DNA of 33,916 nt from Anaerobranca californiensis DSM 14826 (GCF_900142275.1 NZ_FRAI01000024.1:1-33916), one strand, 5' to 3'. Shown: positions 14,644 to 23,775, numbered from the stretch's first letter. A program made the numbers and translations. Notes: generated by a model from the letters alone, not told the origin.

Positions 14644-16962
14644 TTGCGTAGAATAGATTTGGTTAGAGAAACCTTAAATAAAATGTATAAGGAAAACAAT
14701 CAAGGGATCACTGCTGAACAAATTGCTGATAAACTAAAATTACAACGTTCAAATGTTAGTTTTGATTTAAATCAATTGGTTAAACAAGGTTTAGCAAAAA
14801 AACTAAGTGGTCGCCCTGTCCTTTTTCAGCCAATAATATCGGTATCTAGTGCAGAAAAAAATGATACCTTTAGTGTCTTAGTAGGGAATAAAGGGAGTCT
14901 ATCTACCGTTGTTCAACAGGGAAAGGCAGCTATCATGTATCCACCCAATGGTTTGCATACATTGATTTTCGGAGAAACTGGGGTAGGGAAAACTATGTTT
15001 GCTGAATTGATGTTTGCCTTTGGAAAAGAAACAGGTAGGTTTCCCAGTGATGCTCCCTTTGTTATTTTTAACTGTGCCGATTATGCTAATAATCCCCAAC
15101 TTCTAATGGGGCAGATTTTTGGTATTAAAAAAGGTGCATATACTGGGGCAGAAAGTGATCAACCTGGGTTACTTGAGAAAGCTAATGGTGGAGTGATGTT
15201 TTTAGATGAAGTTCATCGGTTAACTGCAGAAGGGCAAGAAATGCTATTTACTTTTATAGATAAAGGTATTTATAAGCGTTTAGGGGAGACTGAATATACA
15301 AGAAAAGCCAATGTATTAATAATTGCCGCAACTACAGAAGACCCAAAATCTAAACTATTGGATACTTTTATAAGAAGAATACCGATGATGATTACAATAC
15401 CTCCGTTAAAGGAAAGAAAGTTATCGGAAAGATATACATTAATAGAGGAATTCTTTAGACAAGAATCTAGGAGAATAGGGAAAGACATCATAGTAAGCCA
15501 AAATGCCCTTAAAAGTTTACTTCTTTATGATTGTCCTAATAATATCGGTCAACTTAAGAGTGATATTCAATTAAGTTGTGCTAGAGCTTTTTTGGATTTT
15601 ATTTCAAAAGAGCATAGTAAAGTGATAATTAGAAGTAAAATTCTACCTGAACACGTTAAAAAGGGAATTTTAAAATTAAAAGACTATCGCGAAGAAATTA
15701 ACCAACTTTTAGGGTCTTCCAATATGGATTTTATTTTTTCTCAGGATAAAGAAATTAAAAATATTCAAAGTTCTGACCAGTATTCCATCCCCGATAATTT
15801 TTATGAATTGATTGAAAAAAGGATAGAAAAGTTAAGAAAAGAAGGAATGGAAGATGAAGAAATAAATGAAATAATTGGTCTAGATATCGAAAGTTACTTT
15901 ATTAAATTTATGGGAAACATCACAAAAAAAGTAAATGAAGAAGAAGTAGAAAGGATAATAGGAAAAGAAATTTTTTTATTAGCTAAAGAAATAATAACTA
16001 TTGCTAAGGATAAGTTAAAATATCCTTATTTAGATCAAATTCTTTATGGACTTGCCCTTCATATAAATTCAACAATGGAAAGACTTAGACAAAATAAGCC
16101 TATAATTAATCCACAGTTAAATGATATAAGAAAAAAACATCCTAAAGAATTTACCTTTGCTATTGAAGTTGCTTCAATTATAGAAGAAAAATTAAAGATT
16201 GAATTACCTATAGATGAGATTGGTTTTTTAACTATGTTTTTTATAAACAGGGAGTTTGCTGAAGAAAAAGGAAAAAATGGAACAGTAGGAATTTTAGTTT
16301 TAATGCATGGTAATAGTGGAGCAGCAAGTATGGCAAAAGTTGCAAACACTTTATTGGCAACAGATTTAGCCCATAGTATTGATATGCCGTTAAATGTAAA
16401 ACCTGAAGATATCTATAAAGAGGTAAAAGATCTTATAATTAAACTTGATCAAGGAAAAGGAGTATTGATATTAGCAGATATGGGCTCACTTATAAATTTT
16501 GGGGATATTCTCTCAAAAGAGACTAATGTATCTACCAGAACTGTAGAAATGGTTAGTACTCCTATGGTAATTGAAGCTACCAGGAAAGCAATGTTAGGAG
16601 CAGATCTAGAAACAGTTTATAATTCCGCAATAGACATAAATCCTTACTTAGGGAAAAAGATTACCCAATTACCATCTATACCCATTAATAAAAATGTTAT
16701 TGTTACAGGGTGTTATACTGGTGAGGGCAGTTCCGTTAAAATTAAATCATATATTTCTAAAAATATAGAACATCAGAATATTGATATAATACCGATGAGT
16801 TTTTGTAGTATTAGCGACTTTAAAAAGCAAATTAATCTTTTGTCAAAATTTAAGAATATAATTGCAGTAGTAAGTTATGTTAATCCTGATATTCCCTCGA
16901 TTCCTTATATCAAATTAGAAGATATTTTTACAGAACAAGGACAAAAAAACTTCAAGAATTAA
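14644..16962 (+). CDS. LevR-type sigma-54 activator with PTS regulation domains (0-frame product, lacks PRD2)
   Basis: A 772-residue product from TTG 14644, behind AAAGGGGGA. Domains: DeoR/LevR-like HTH (about 1-60); sigma-54 AAA+ ATPase with Walker A GETGVGKT (110-117), GAYTGA loop (164-169) contacting sigma-54 and Walker B FLDEV (186-190); PRD1 (about 415-540, histidine in LALHINSTMERL); EIIA-Man-like domain with His555 (LMHGNSG); EIIB-Gat-like domain with Cys690 (TGCYTGEGSS). LevR-family proteins end with PRD2 at about 900-940 residues. Here the frame stops early and PRD2 follows in the -1 frame. It should activate the two flanking sigma-54 promoters, with activity set by PTS phosphorylation. 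Confidence 0.9.
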   Translation: MRRIDLVRETLNKMYKENNQGITAEQIADKLKLQRSNVSFDLNQLVKQGLAKKLSGRPVLFQPIISVSSAEKNDTFSVLVGNKGSLSTVVQQGKAAIMYPPNGLHTLIFGETGVGKTMFAELMFAFGKETGRFPSDAPFVIFNCADYANNPQLLMGQIFGIKKGAYTGAESDQPGLLEKANGGVMFLDEVHRLTAEGQEMLFTFIDKGIYKRLGETEYTRKANVLIIAATTEDPKSKLLDTFIRRIPMMITIPPLKERKLSERYTLIEEFFRQESRRIGKDIIVSQNALKSLLLYDCPNNIGQLKSDIQLSCARAFLDFISKEHSKVIIRSKILPEHVKKGILKLKDYREEINQLLGSSNMDFIFSQDKEIKNIQSSDQYSIPDNFYELIEKRIEKLRKEGMEDEEINEIIGLDIESYFIKFMGNITKKVNEEEVERIIGKEIFLLAKEIITIAKDKLKYPYLDQILYGLALHINSTMERLRQNKPIINPQLNDIRKKHPKEFTFAIEVASIIEEKLKIELPIDEIGFLTMFFINREFAEEKGKNGTVGILVLMHGNSGAASMAKVANTLLATDLAHSIDMPLNVKPEDIYKEVKDLIIKLDQGKGVLILADMGSLINFGDILSKETNVSTRTVEMVSTPMVIEATRKAMLGADLETVYNSAIDINPYLGKKITQLPSIPINKNVIVTGCYTGEGSSVKIKSYISKNIEHQNIDIIPMSFCSISDFKKQINLLSKFKNIIAVVSYVNPDIPSIPYIKLEDIFTEQGQKNFKN
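16944..16950 (+). other. A AAA AAC slippery heptamer in the activator gene
   Basis: In the zero frame the codons are CAA AAA AAC, giving the X XXY YYZ arrangement for -1 ribosomal slippage, 12 bases before the 0-frame stop. A -1 slip here enters the PRD2 frame directly. No stable downstream stem or pseudoknot is evident; AAGGA at 16937-16941 is too close to act as a typical -1 stimulator. A one-base homopolymer error or mutation would look identical. Confidence 0.6.
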
Positions 16963-17321
16963 TACAACAAGAAAGGTTATTTACTCAAATAGCGGAAACC
17001 TTATCAAATAATTTAAAATTAGATAGTATCAATGAATTAGTATTTGATCTAAAAGAAGTTTTATTAAATATATCCAAAGATCTTGGTAAATCTTTTAGTA
17101 ATGATATAATTATTGGTTCAATTTTACATATAGCATGCTTAATGGAACGGTTAACAAATAATTGGGCTTTAGAAACTAACTATAATAAAACTATAGATGG
17201 ATTTTCCCCTAATATAATAAAAATTATAAAAAAACATCTAGAAATAATTGAGAAAAAATATAATGTCTTATTACCAGAACAAGAAATTAATATTATAGCC
17301 TCAATATTATTAGAAAAATAA
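16950..17321 (+). CDS. PRD2 domain of the LevR-type activator, -1 frame continuation
   Basis: This frame is open from the slippery site to TAA 17319-17321 and encodes 123 residues with no plausible start codon or ribosome site near its beginning. It reads as a PTS regulation domain: a helical N-part, then ILHIACLMERL with the phosphorylatable histidine (residue about 829 of a fused product), mirroring LALHINSTMERL of PRD1, and a C-terminal LLPEQEINIIASILLEK helix resembling the end of PRD1. Fused by a -1 shift, the protein would be 892 residues, near the normal LevR length. It is either made by frameshifting or is the detached end of a mutated or mis-sequenced gene. Confidence 0.8.
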   Translation, partial: LQELIQQERLFTQIAETLSNNLKLDSINELVFDLKEVLLNISKDLGKSFSNDIIIGSILHIACLMERLTNNWALETNYNKTIDGFSPNIIKIIKKHLEIIEKKYNVLLPEQEINIIASILLEK

Positions 17322-17370
17322 AGTGTTTTCTAAGTGTATCAAAAATACTGATTATTTTACAAAGTGTTTT
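17322..17370 (+). promoter_or_regulatory. Putative upstream activating sites of the LevR-type activator (copy 2)
   Basis: AGTGTTTT at 17322-17329 and 17363-17370, plus the variant AGTGTATC at 17333-17340, match the octamer upstream of the other sigma-54 promoter. The first pair lies 70-90 bases before the -24 element. The cluster begins at the base after the PRD2 stop codon. Confidence 0.55.
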
Positions 17371-17409
17371 ATCTTTATAAAATCCCCCTTTATTACAATG
17401 TTTTTCTGT

Positions 17410-17426
17410 TTGGCACAGAATTTGCA
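17410..17426 (+). promoter_or_regulatory. Sigma-54 promoter of the IIB/IIC genes
   Basis: TTGGCACAGAATTTGCA has perfect TGGCAC and TTGCA elements with the required 5-base spacing. It lies 30 bases upstream of the IIB start. Confidence 0.9.
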
Positions 17427-17456
17427 AAATATCAATTTAGAAAGGAGGAGTAGATA

Positions 17457-17762
17457 ATGAAAAAAATTTTATTAGCATGTGCTGCGGGGATGTCAACTAG
17501 TCTTTTGGTAACAAAAATGCAACAAGCGGCAAAAAATAAAGGAATAGAAATTGAAATAACAGCGGTACCAGTAGATGCCTTTGCAGATAAGGTTAAAGAT
17601 TACCACATAGCATTATTAGGTCCCCAAGTAAGGTTTAAAAAAGACCAGTTTGAAAAAATTGCAGCACAATATGGTGTTAAAGTTTTAGTAATTAATTCTG
17701 TAGATTATGGTTTGATGAAAGGGGAGAAAATTTTAGAAGAAACATTGAAAGTATTAGGTTAA
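17457..17762 (+). CDS. PTS lactose/cellobiose-family IIB component
   Basis: A 101-residue cytoplasmic protein of the CelA/ChbB/LicB family, full length. The N-terminal LLACAAGMSTSLL loop carries the phosphocysteine Cys8. It takes phosphate from IIA (encoded at 12895) and hands it to the sugar bound by IIC. ATG 17457 follows AAAGGAGGAG. It is co-transcribed with the IIC gene 24 bases downstream, from the sigma-54 promoter just upstream. Confidence 0.94.
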   Translation: MKKILLACAAGMSTSLLVTKMQQAAKNKGIEIEITAVPVDAFADKVKDYHIALLGPQVRFKKDQFEKIAAQYGVKVLVINSVDYGLMKGEKILEETLKVLG

Positions 17763-17786
17763 TAATTTAAAAAAGGGGGATTTCAA

Positions 17787-19094
17787 ATGAATAAATTTTT
17801 AAAATGGCTTGAAGAAAAAATGATGCCTGTGGTTGTAAAAATTGGTACTCAACGACATGTTTCAGCTATGAAAGATGGTTTCATAGCGGCAATGCCTTTT
17901 ATGATTATTGGTTCAATCATGTTAATTTTAGCTTTTCCACCTTTTCCAGCAGATACAAATAATTTTATTGGAAAAGCCTGGTACAATTTTGCCAATACCC
18001 ATTTTGATGCTTTAATGATCCCTTATCGTATGACAATGCAAATAATGGTTTTATTTATTGCTACTGCAATAGGTTATACATTAGCGAAATCATATGATTT
18101 AAACCCTCTATCTGGAGCTTTATTATCTTTGATGGCATTTTTACTAGTAGGAGCACAAGCGGTAAATGGTGCACTACCTACCACTTTTATGGATGGTAAA
18201 GGAGTTTTTACAGCAATATTAACTTCATTTTACTCAATTGAATTGATGAGATTTTTAAAAGCTAGAAATATAACCATAAAAATGCCCGATGGAGTACCAC
18301 CGGCAATTGCTGCTTCCTTCGAAGCTTTAATACCGGTATTTTTGACGGTAGCAACCCTTTATCCAATCAGTTTACTAGTTCACCATTTTTCAGGTTATTC
18401 TATCCCGGAATTAGTTATGGAAGGATTTAAACCCTTAGTTACAGGAGTAGATACATTACCTGGTATTTTATTTGCAGTATTTTTAGCCCATATTTTATGG
18501 TTTGGAGGAATCCATGGTGCAGCTATCGTTAATGGTGTTTTGGGACCATTTTATTTAATTAATTTAACATTAAATCAAGAATTACTTCAAGCTGGTCAAC
18601 CACTAACGGCGATTTTTACACAACCATTCTGGGCATTCTATATTGTTTTGGGAGGTTCTGGAGCTACCTTTGCCTTAACTTGCCTCTATTTGAGAAGTAA
18701 ATCTACCCAATTAAAATCTATTGGTAAAGTTGCTATTTTACCAGCAATTTTTAATATCAATGAACCGATTATTTTTGGCTCTCCTATAGTAATGAATCCC
18801 CTTCTAGGTATACCATTTATTCTAGCCCCTATGGTTAATGCGACTATTGCATATTTTGCTTTAAGATTTGATTTAGTAGCTAAAGTTGTTGCTCAACCTC
18901 CATGGACTACTCCTGCCCCTATTGGAGCGATGTGGGCGACAAATTGGAGTGTAGGGCCAGCAATATTAGTAATTCTCTTGTTTTTCGTATCTGGAGCTAT
19001 ATATTATCCATTTTTTAAAGTATATGAAAAACAGTTATTAGAAGAGGAAAAAAGCAACATTTCTGAAGTCGAAGAAACAGGAATAAGTGCATAA
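17787..19094 (+). CDS. PTS cellobiose-family IIC permease
   Basis: A 435-residue membrane protein of the CelB/LicC family with about ten helices. Landmarks are the early MKDGFIAAMPFMIIGSIMLI, HILWFGGIHGAAIVNG and the INEPIIFGSPIVMNP loop, which carries the conserved Asn-Glu-Pro of the sugar site. It binds and translocates the disaccharide, which IIB phosphorylates. ATG 17787 follows AAAAAGGGGGA. A charged C-tail (EEEKSNISEVEETG) follows the last helix. Substrate is probably cellobiose or a related beta-glucoside, from the GH4 enzyme of the same regulon. Confidence 0.93.
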   Translation: MNKFLKWLEEKMMPVVVKIGTQRHVSAMKDGFIAAMPFMIIGSIMLILAFPPFPADTNNFIGKAWYNFANTHFDALMIPYRMTMQIMVLFIATAIGYTLAKSYDLNPLSGALLSLMAFLLVGAQAVNGALPTTFMDGKGVFTAILTSFYSIELMRFLKARNITIKMPDGVPPAIAASFEALIPVFLTVATLYPISLLVHHFSGYSIPELVMEGFKPLVTGVDTLPGILFAVFLAHILWFGGIHGAAIVNGVLGPFYLINLTLNQELLQAGQPLTAIFTQPFWAFYIVLGGSGATFALTCLYLRSKSTQLKSIGKVAILPAIFNINEPIIFGSPIVMNPLLGIPFILAPMVNATIAYFALRFDLVAKVVAQPPWTTPAPIGAMWATNWSVGPAILVILLFFVSGAIYYPFFKVYEKQLLEEEKSNISEVEETGISA

Positions 19095-19106
19095 ATTTAA
19101 AAAATA

Positions 19107-19147
19107 AAAATTAAACGAGGTTAAATTTTAGCCTCGTTTAATTTTTT
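19107..19147. terminator. Bidirectional terminator between IIC gene and ileS
   Basis: A 17-bp stem (19107-19123 with 19129-19145, one G-U pair), a 5-nt loop and a T-run rightwards. The A-rich left flank supplies a T-run for the convergent ileS transcript. Confidence 0.9.
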
Positions 19148-19152
19148 TGAAA

Positions 19153-22100
19153 TTATATCTTTTCTATTTTAATACCTGTTAAATGATCATTGATATCTTG
19201 TTTTTCTAGGGTATCATCATTAACTGGTTCCATGGAAAGGGCTAAGGTTTCTGACATTATATAATCTTTAAAATTGTTTAATGCGTTAGAGACCTCTTCA
19301 TCGGCATTGTAGTAGATTCTAATGTTATCAGTTACTTCGTAGCCATTATTTTTCCTCATTTGCTGGACTTTAGAGACAAATTCTCTGGCATACCCTTCAT
19401 CAATTAATTCTTGGGTTAAGGTGGTATCTAAAATGGTAAATAGATTATTTTTCATTTCCACTGTAAAACCTTCTTTAGCAGAAATGTTGATCATTACTAA
19501 TTCTTTATCAAGGTCTAGTGTTTCGCCACCGATATCAACAGAGATAGTTTCTCCCCTTTCCAATTTAGGAATAACTTCACTGCCATCTACTTTTTGTAGG
19601 GCAGGAACTAAAAGTTTGATCTTTTCACCTAATTTGGGACCAGCTACCTTGAAGTTAGGTTTTAAATTAAAATTCATAAACTGATTTAAGTCTTTAGCAA
19701 ATTCCACTTCTTTCACATTAAGTTCTTCTTTCATCAAAGGAACTAAATCGTGGATTAGCTGTTGGTGGGAGCCATCGATAATCATTTTTTGAAGTGGTTG
19801 GCGAACTTTAATTTTACACTGTACCCTAGCTGCTCTACCTAAGCTTACTAAATCCCTTACTAAGTCCATTCTTTCTTCGACGTGTTTATCGATAAGGTTT
19901 AGATCAGCTTGGGGATAATCAGCTAAGTGGACGGAAAGTTCTCCAGTTAAGTTTTTAAACATTTCCTCTGCTAAATAAGGGGCGAAAGGTGCTACCATTT
20001 TTGCTATTCCTACTAGTACTTCATAAGTGGTATTATAGACTGCTTGTTTATCTTCAGTTAAGTCAGATGCCCAGAAACGACGGCGGGCCCTTCTAATATA
20101 CCAGTTAGATAAATCTTCATTAACAAATTCTTGAATTCTCCTAACAGCCCGGGTTAAATCAAATTCATCCATATCTTCTCTGACATCTTTAACCAGGCTG
20201 TTAAATTTTGAGATAATCCAGCGGTCTAGCTCCGGTCTTTTAGCATATGGGATAAAGAATTCCCTAGGGTTAATTCTATCGGTATTTGCGTAAAGGGTGA
20301 AGAAAGTATAAACATTTTTTAGTGTGCCAAAGAATTTACTTTGTACTTCCTTTAGACCTTCAATATCAAATCTTGTTGGGGTCCAAGGGGGAGAAACATA
20401 TAGGAGATACCATCTTAAAACATCGGCACCATATTGGTCAAAAAGTTCAAAGGGATCTACAGTGTTACCCCTGGATTTAGACATTTTTCTTCCTTCTTTG
20501 TCTAAAATCAAGTCATTAACTAATACTTGTTTATAAGGAGATTGACCAGTTACAAAGGTTGATATTGCTAAAAGGGAATAAAACCAACCTCTAGTTTGAT
20601 CGATCCCTTCGCAGATGAAATCGGCGGGGAATAATTCATGGAAATTTTCTTTGTTTTCAAAGGGGTAATGATGTTGGGCAAAGGGCATAGCTCCACTATC
20701 AAACCAACAATCGATAACTTCTGTCACCCTAGACATAGAGCCACCGCATTTTTCACATTTTAAGTGAACTTCATCTATATAAGGTCTGTGAAGTTCTATC
20801 CCTTCATCAATTTTTTCAATAGCCTTTTCTACTAATTCTTTCCTTGAACCGATAGATTGGGTATGTCCACAATTACATCTCCAGATATTCAAAGGTGTAC
20901 CCCAATAACGGTTTCTAGAAATTGCCCAGTCGTTTAGATTTTCTAACCAGTTACCAAAACGCTTTTCCCCAACATAACTTGGGTACCATTTAACGGAATT
21001 ATTATTTTCGATTAGTTTATCTTTTAACTTAGTCATTTCAATAAACCAACTTGGTTTACCATAGTATAATAGGGGGGTAGCACATCTCCAGCAGTGGGGG
21101 TAGTTGTGGGCAAACTTTTCTTTGCTAAAGAGTTTTCCTTCTTTGTGGAGCCATTTGATAATATCTACATCACAATCGATTACAAATCTACCCTTCCAAG
21201 GAGTATCAGTATATTTACCAGATTCGTCTACCGGCTGTAGGATAGGTAAATTGTATTTAATGCTTACTTGATAGTCATCTTCACCAAAGGCAGGGGCGAT
21301 GTGAACAATTCCTGTACCATCCTCCGTTGTAACGAAATCCGCTAAAGTAATAAAGAAAGCTTTTTTATCTGGGGTAACGAAGGGCATTAACTGTTCATAT
21401 TCTGTGTATTCAAGTTCCCGTCCTTTTAGTTCATTTAGGACTTGGAAATTTTCTCCTAATACCTTTTGGGCTAAATCTTTCGCTACAATATATACTTTAC
21501 CTTTTTTAACAGCACGGATATAGGTGACTTCAGGGTGTACCGCTAAGGCGACGTTAGAAGCTAAAGTCCAGGGGGTAGTTGTCCAAACTAACACAAATTC
21601 ATCTTTATCCTTTAACTTAAAGGGAACGATAACGGTATTTGATTTAATCTCTTTATACCCTTGAGCTACTTCGTGGGAAGCAAGGCCAGTACCACACCTT
21701 GGACAGTATGGTAATATTTTGTGGCCTTCGTAAATATATCCTTCTTTAAAGAATTTATCTAAGATCCACCAAACAGATTCAATGTAATCGTTAGAAAGGG
21801 TAATATAAGGGTTATCTAAATCTATTAGATAAGCCATCCTTTTAGTCATTTCTGTCCACAATTTTTCGTAAGTAAATACTGATTCTCTACATTTTTGGTT
21901 AAATTCCGCTATTCCGTATTTTTCAATATCTGCTTTACTAGAGAGGTTAAGTTGTTTTTCAACTTCAAGTTCTACTGGAAGGCCGTGGGTATCCCAACCT
22001 GCTTTTCTTTTAACTTGATATCCTGTCATTGTTTTGTAACGGCAGACAGAATCCTTTAATGTCCTTGAGATAACGTGATGGATACCAGGTTTTCCATTGG

Positions 22101-22251
22101 CCGTTGGAGGTCCTTCGTAAAATATAAAGGGTTGGGCATCTTTTCGGTTTTCCACAGTTTTGTTTAGAAGATCAATTTCATCCCAAAATTTAGCAAATAA
22201 ACTTTCATTTTCTGCCACCGGCAGATTTGATAGTTCTTTAAACTTTTCCAT
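19153..22251 (-). CDS. ileS: Isoleucyl-tRNA synthetase, long (clade II/IleS2-like) type
   Basis: About 1,032 residues, versus about 930 for the common bacterial type. The class I signature reads PPTANGKPGIHHV (HIGH region) and KMSKSRGN lies about residue 590. The GPPTANGKPGIHHV form and the length fit the eukaryote-like IleRS clade, whose members often resist mupirocin (family knowledge, not tested here). Cysteine pairs CPRCG, CWRC, CNCG and CEKCG suggest zinc sites; editing (CP1) and anticodon domains are complete. I prefer ATG 22251: AAAGG ends 9 bases upstream, whereas ATG 22260 directly abuts it. Translation supply is controlled by an Ile T-box. Confidence 0.95.
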   Translation of the reverse strand: MEKFKELSNLPVAENESLFAKFWDEIDLLNKTVENRKDAQPFIFYEGPPTANGKPGIHHVISRTLKDSVCRYKTMTGYQVKRKAGWDTHGLPVELEVEKQLNLSSKADIEKYGIAEFNQKCRESVFTYEKLWTEMTKRMAYLIDLDNPYITLSNDYIESVWWILDKFFKEGYIYEGHKILPYCPRCGTGLASHEVAQGYKEIKSNTVIVPFKLKDKDEFVLVWTTTPWTLASNVALAVHPEVTYIRAVKKGKVYIVAKDLAQKVLGENFQVLNELKGRELEYTEYEQLMPFVTPDKKAFFITLADFVTTEDGTGIVHIAPAFGEDDYQVSIKYNLPILQPVDESGKYTDTPWKGRFVIDCDVDIIKWLHKEGKLFSKEKFAHNYPHCWRCATPLLYYGKPSWFIEMTKLKDKLIENNNSVKWYPSYVGEKRFGNWLENLNDWAISRNRYWGTPLNIWRCNCGHTQSIGSRKELVEKAIEKIDEGIELHRPYIDEVHLKCEKCGGSMSRVTEVIDCWFDSGAMPFAQHHYPFENKENFHELFPADFICEGIDQTRGWFYSLLAISTFVTGQSPYKQVLVNDLILDKEGRKMSKSRGNTVDPFELFDQYGADVLRWYLLYVSPPWTPTRFDIEGLKEVQSKFFGTLKNVYTFFTLYANTDRINPREFFIPYAKRPELDRWIISKFNSLVKDVREDMDEFDLTRAVRRIQEFVNEDLSNWYIRRARRRFWASDLTEDKQAVYNTTYEVLVGIAKMVAPFAPYLAEEMFKNLTGELSVHLADYPQADLNLIDKHVEERMDLVRDLVSLGRAARVQCKIKVRQPLQKMIIDGSHQQLIHDLVPLMKEELNVKEVEFAKDLNQFMNFNLKPNFKVAGPKLGEKIKLLVPALQKVDGSEVIPKLERGETISVDIGGETLDLDKELVMINISAKEGFTVEMKNNLFTILDTTLTQELIDEGYAREFVSKVQQMRKNNGYEVTDNIRIYYNADEEVSNALNNFKDYIMSETLALSMEPVNDDTLEKQDINDHLTGIKIEKI

Positions 22252-22277
22252 TTCACTCATCCTTTCTATAATTATTT

Positions 22278-22530
22278 TAAAATAAAAGTCCCTAAGCCTT
22301 AAGACTTAGGGACGAAAACTACAAAGTTAATAGTCCGCGGTACCACCCTATTTACAGCTATAAGCTGTCACTTTAATGGATGTAACGTATCCTTACGGGA
22401 TAGCTTACTAAATTTCAGCTATCCGGCTCCCAGGTGATCTTCATAAAAGGTTTTGTTGATAATCTTCCACCAAATGATTACCTCTCTGGAAACTACTCCC
22501 TTTTACTACTCTCCTGTTCACAGCCTTTAG
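22278..22530 (-). promoter_or_regulatory. T-box leader of ileS (Ile specifier AUC)
   Basis: On the minus strand the leader has Stem I with the CAGAGAG and GGTGGAAG elements. A GAAG-AUC-ACCTGGGAG segment puts the specifier AUC at 22438-22436. A Stem III hairpin follows, then the T-box AGGGTGGTACCGCGGA (22349-22334) and a terminator (stem 22288-22296 with 22305-22313, T-rich tail). Uncharged tRNA-Ile would stabilise the antiterminator and allow ileS expression. Confidence 0.93.
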
Positions 22531-22555
22531 AAATTATTAAAAAATATTATGCTAT

Positions 22556-22584
22556 ATTATATAATAAATATTTCCTTAAAGCAA
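22556..22584 (-). promoter_or_regulatory. Promoter of the ileS T-box transcript
   Basis: On the minus strand TTGCTT (22584-22579), a 17-bp spacer and TATAAT (22561-22556) precede the leader by about 20-25 bases. Confidence 0.75.
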
Positions 22585-22626
22585 CTGATTATACTTAATA
22601 AATTGAGATTATGTCTAAAAAATGAT

Positions 22627-23775
22627 TTAGCTATCTAATTTTAGTTTATAAATTCCAAAGGTCAAAAACAGGATACCAAAAAGCAATAAAATGAAGATGT
22701 TTGGTAAAACATAATTTAAACCAAATCCTCTCATGATTATATTGGTATAACCCTCCATTGCCCAGCCGGTAGGAAAGAGTTTAGATATCCTCTGTAGATG
22801 GGAAGGTAATAATTCTATAGGCCAGTAACAACCACCTAACATAGAAATTCCCATGACAACAATATTTCCTATTACCGCCAATTGACTGGGATTCTTACAA
22901 ATCGCTGCCAAAGCCAGGGCAAGCCCAGAGGCGGAAAATACAAAAGTTAAGCTCAGTAACAAAGTAGCCCAGACATTTTCCCCCCAATTTACTCCTAAGA
23001 AAAATTGGCCAAAAAAAATTAGGATAGAAAGTTGTACAAAACCAATGAAAAAAATCCCTAAACTTTTTCCATAAATTAAAGTTTTCTTAGATATAGGAGT
23101 AGATAATAATCGGGCTAAAGTTTTATATTCCCTTTCTGATAATACAACCCCTGCACCGGAGAATACTACAGACATTAAAGTAAATAAAATTGCCATACCC
23201 GGTGAACTGAAATTGTTGCCATAAGGAATTAAAGGAGTATTTTCACTACCCTTATTCCAAATAAAATTTATAGAAATAGGGGTTTCTTTAAGGAAAGGAA
23301 TTATTTCTAAAGCTAATATTTGTAAATCCCTTTCAGGATTAAATACTGTAATTATTCCTTCGGCAATTTTTAAACTATTATTTAATTCAATAAGGGATTT
23401 TTCTAATTCTTTTTCAAGTATAAAGGGAGAAACCCGGCGATCAGCAGGGTAGAAATTAATTTTATCTAAATTTTTAGGGAAGTGAATAAAACCGGCGACC
23501 TCATTTGTTTCTACTAAATTTAACCCTGTATTTAAATCAACCAACTGGATTGTAAATAAATCATTTTGTTCAATCTTTTCAATGATATAGTTTGTTAAGA
23601 AGCTATTTTCTTCATCAAAAATAGCAACAGGAAAATTTTCTTCACTGGAATTTTGCCCCGTTGAAAAGCCAATAATCATAGTCAAAGCAATGGGTAAGGC
23701 GAAAAACCAAAAAATTGACATTTTACTTTTAAAAACAATTTTAAGATGATTCAAAGCTAAATAAATTATTTTCAC
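22627..23775 (-). CDS. ABC-2 type transporter permease, third gene of exporter operon
   Basis: A 382-residue ABC-2 membrane protein. One N-terminal helix is followed by a large extracytoplasmic domain (about 45-180), then five helices in the C-terminal half with the FSGAGVVLSEREYKTLARLLSTPISK cytoplasmic coupling segment. It starts at GTG 23775, the base after the stop of the upstream permease, with GGTGG inside that gene as ribosome site. It pairs with the neighbouring permease and the ATPase as an exporter resembling LnrLMN or YhgE/DrrB-like drug efflux systems. Substrate unknown; no biosynthetic genes or two-component system adjoin it. Confidence 0.88.
   Translation of the reverse strand: MKIIYLALNHLKIVFKSKMSIFWFFALPIALTMIIGFSTGQNSSEENFPVAIFDEENSFLTNYIIEKIEQNDLFTIQLVDLNTGLNLVETNEVAGFIHFPKNLDKINFYPADRRVSPFILEKELEKSLIELNNSLKIAEGIITVFNPERDLQILALEIIPFLKETPISINFIWNKGSENTPLIPYGNNFSSPGMAILFTLMSVVFSGAGVVLSEREYKTLARLLSTPISKKTLIYGKSLGIFFIGFVQLSILIFFGQFFLGVNWGENVWATLLLSLTFVFSASGLALALAAICKNPSQLAVIGNIVVMGISMLGGCYWPIELLPSHLQRISKLFPTGWAMEGYTNIIMRGFGLNYVLPNIFILLLFGILFLTFGIYKLKLDS

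Noticed and set aside
22334-22349. Inverted repeat resembling an operator upstream of ileS
   Set aside because: It is the conserved T-box antiterminator sequence; the same element recurs at 33305-33321.
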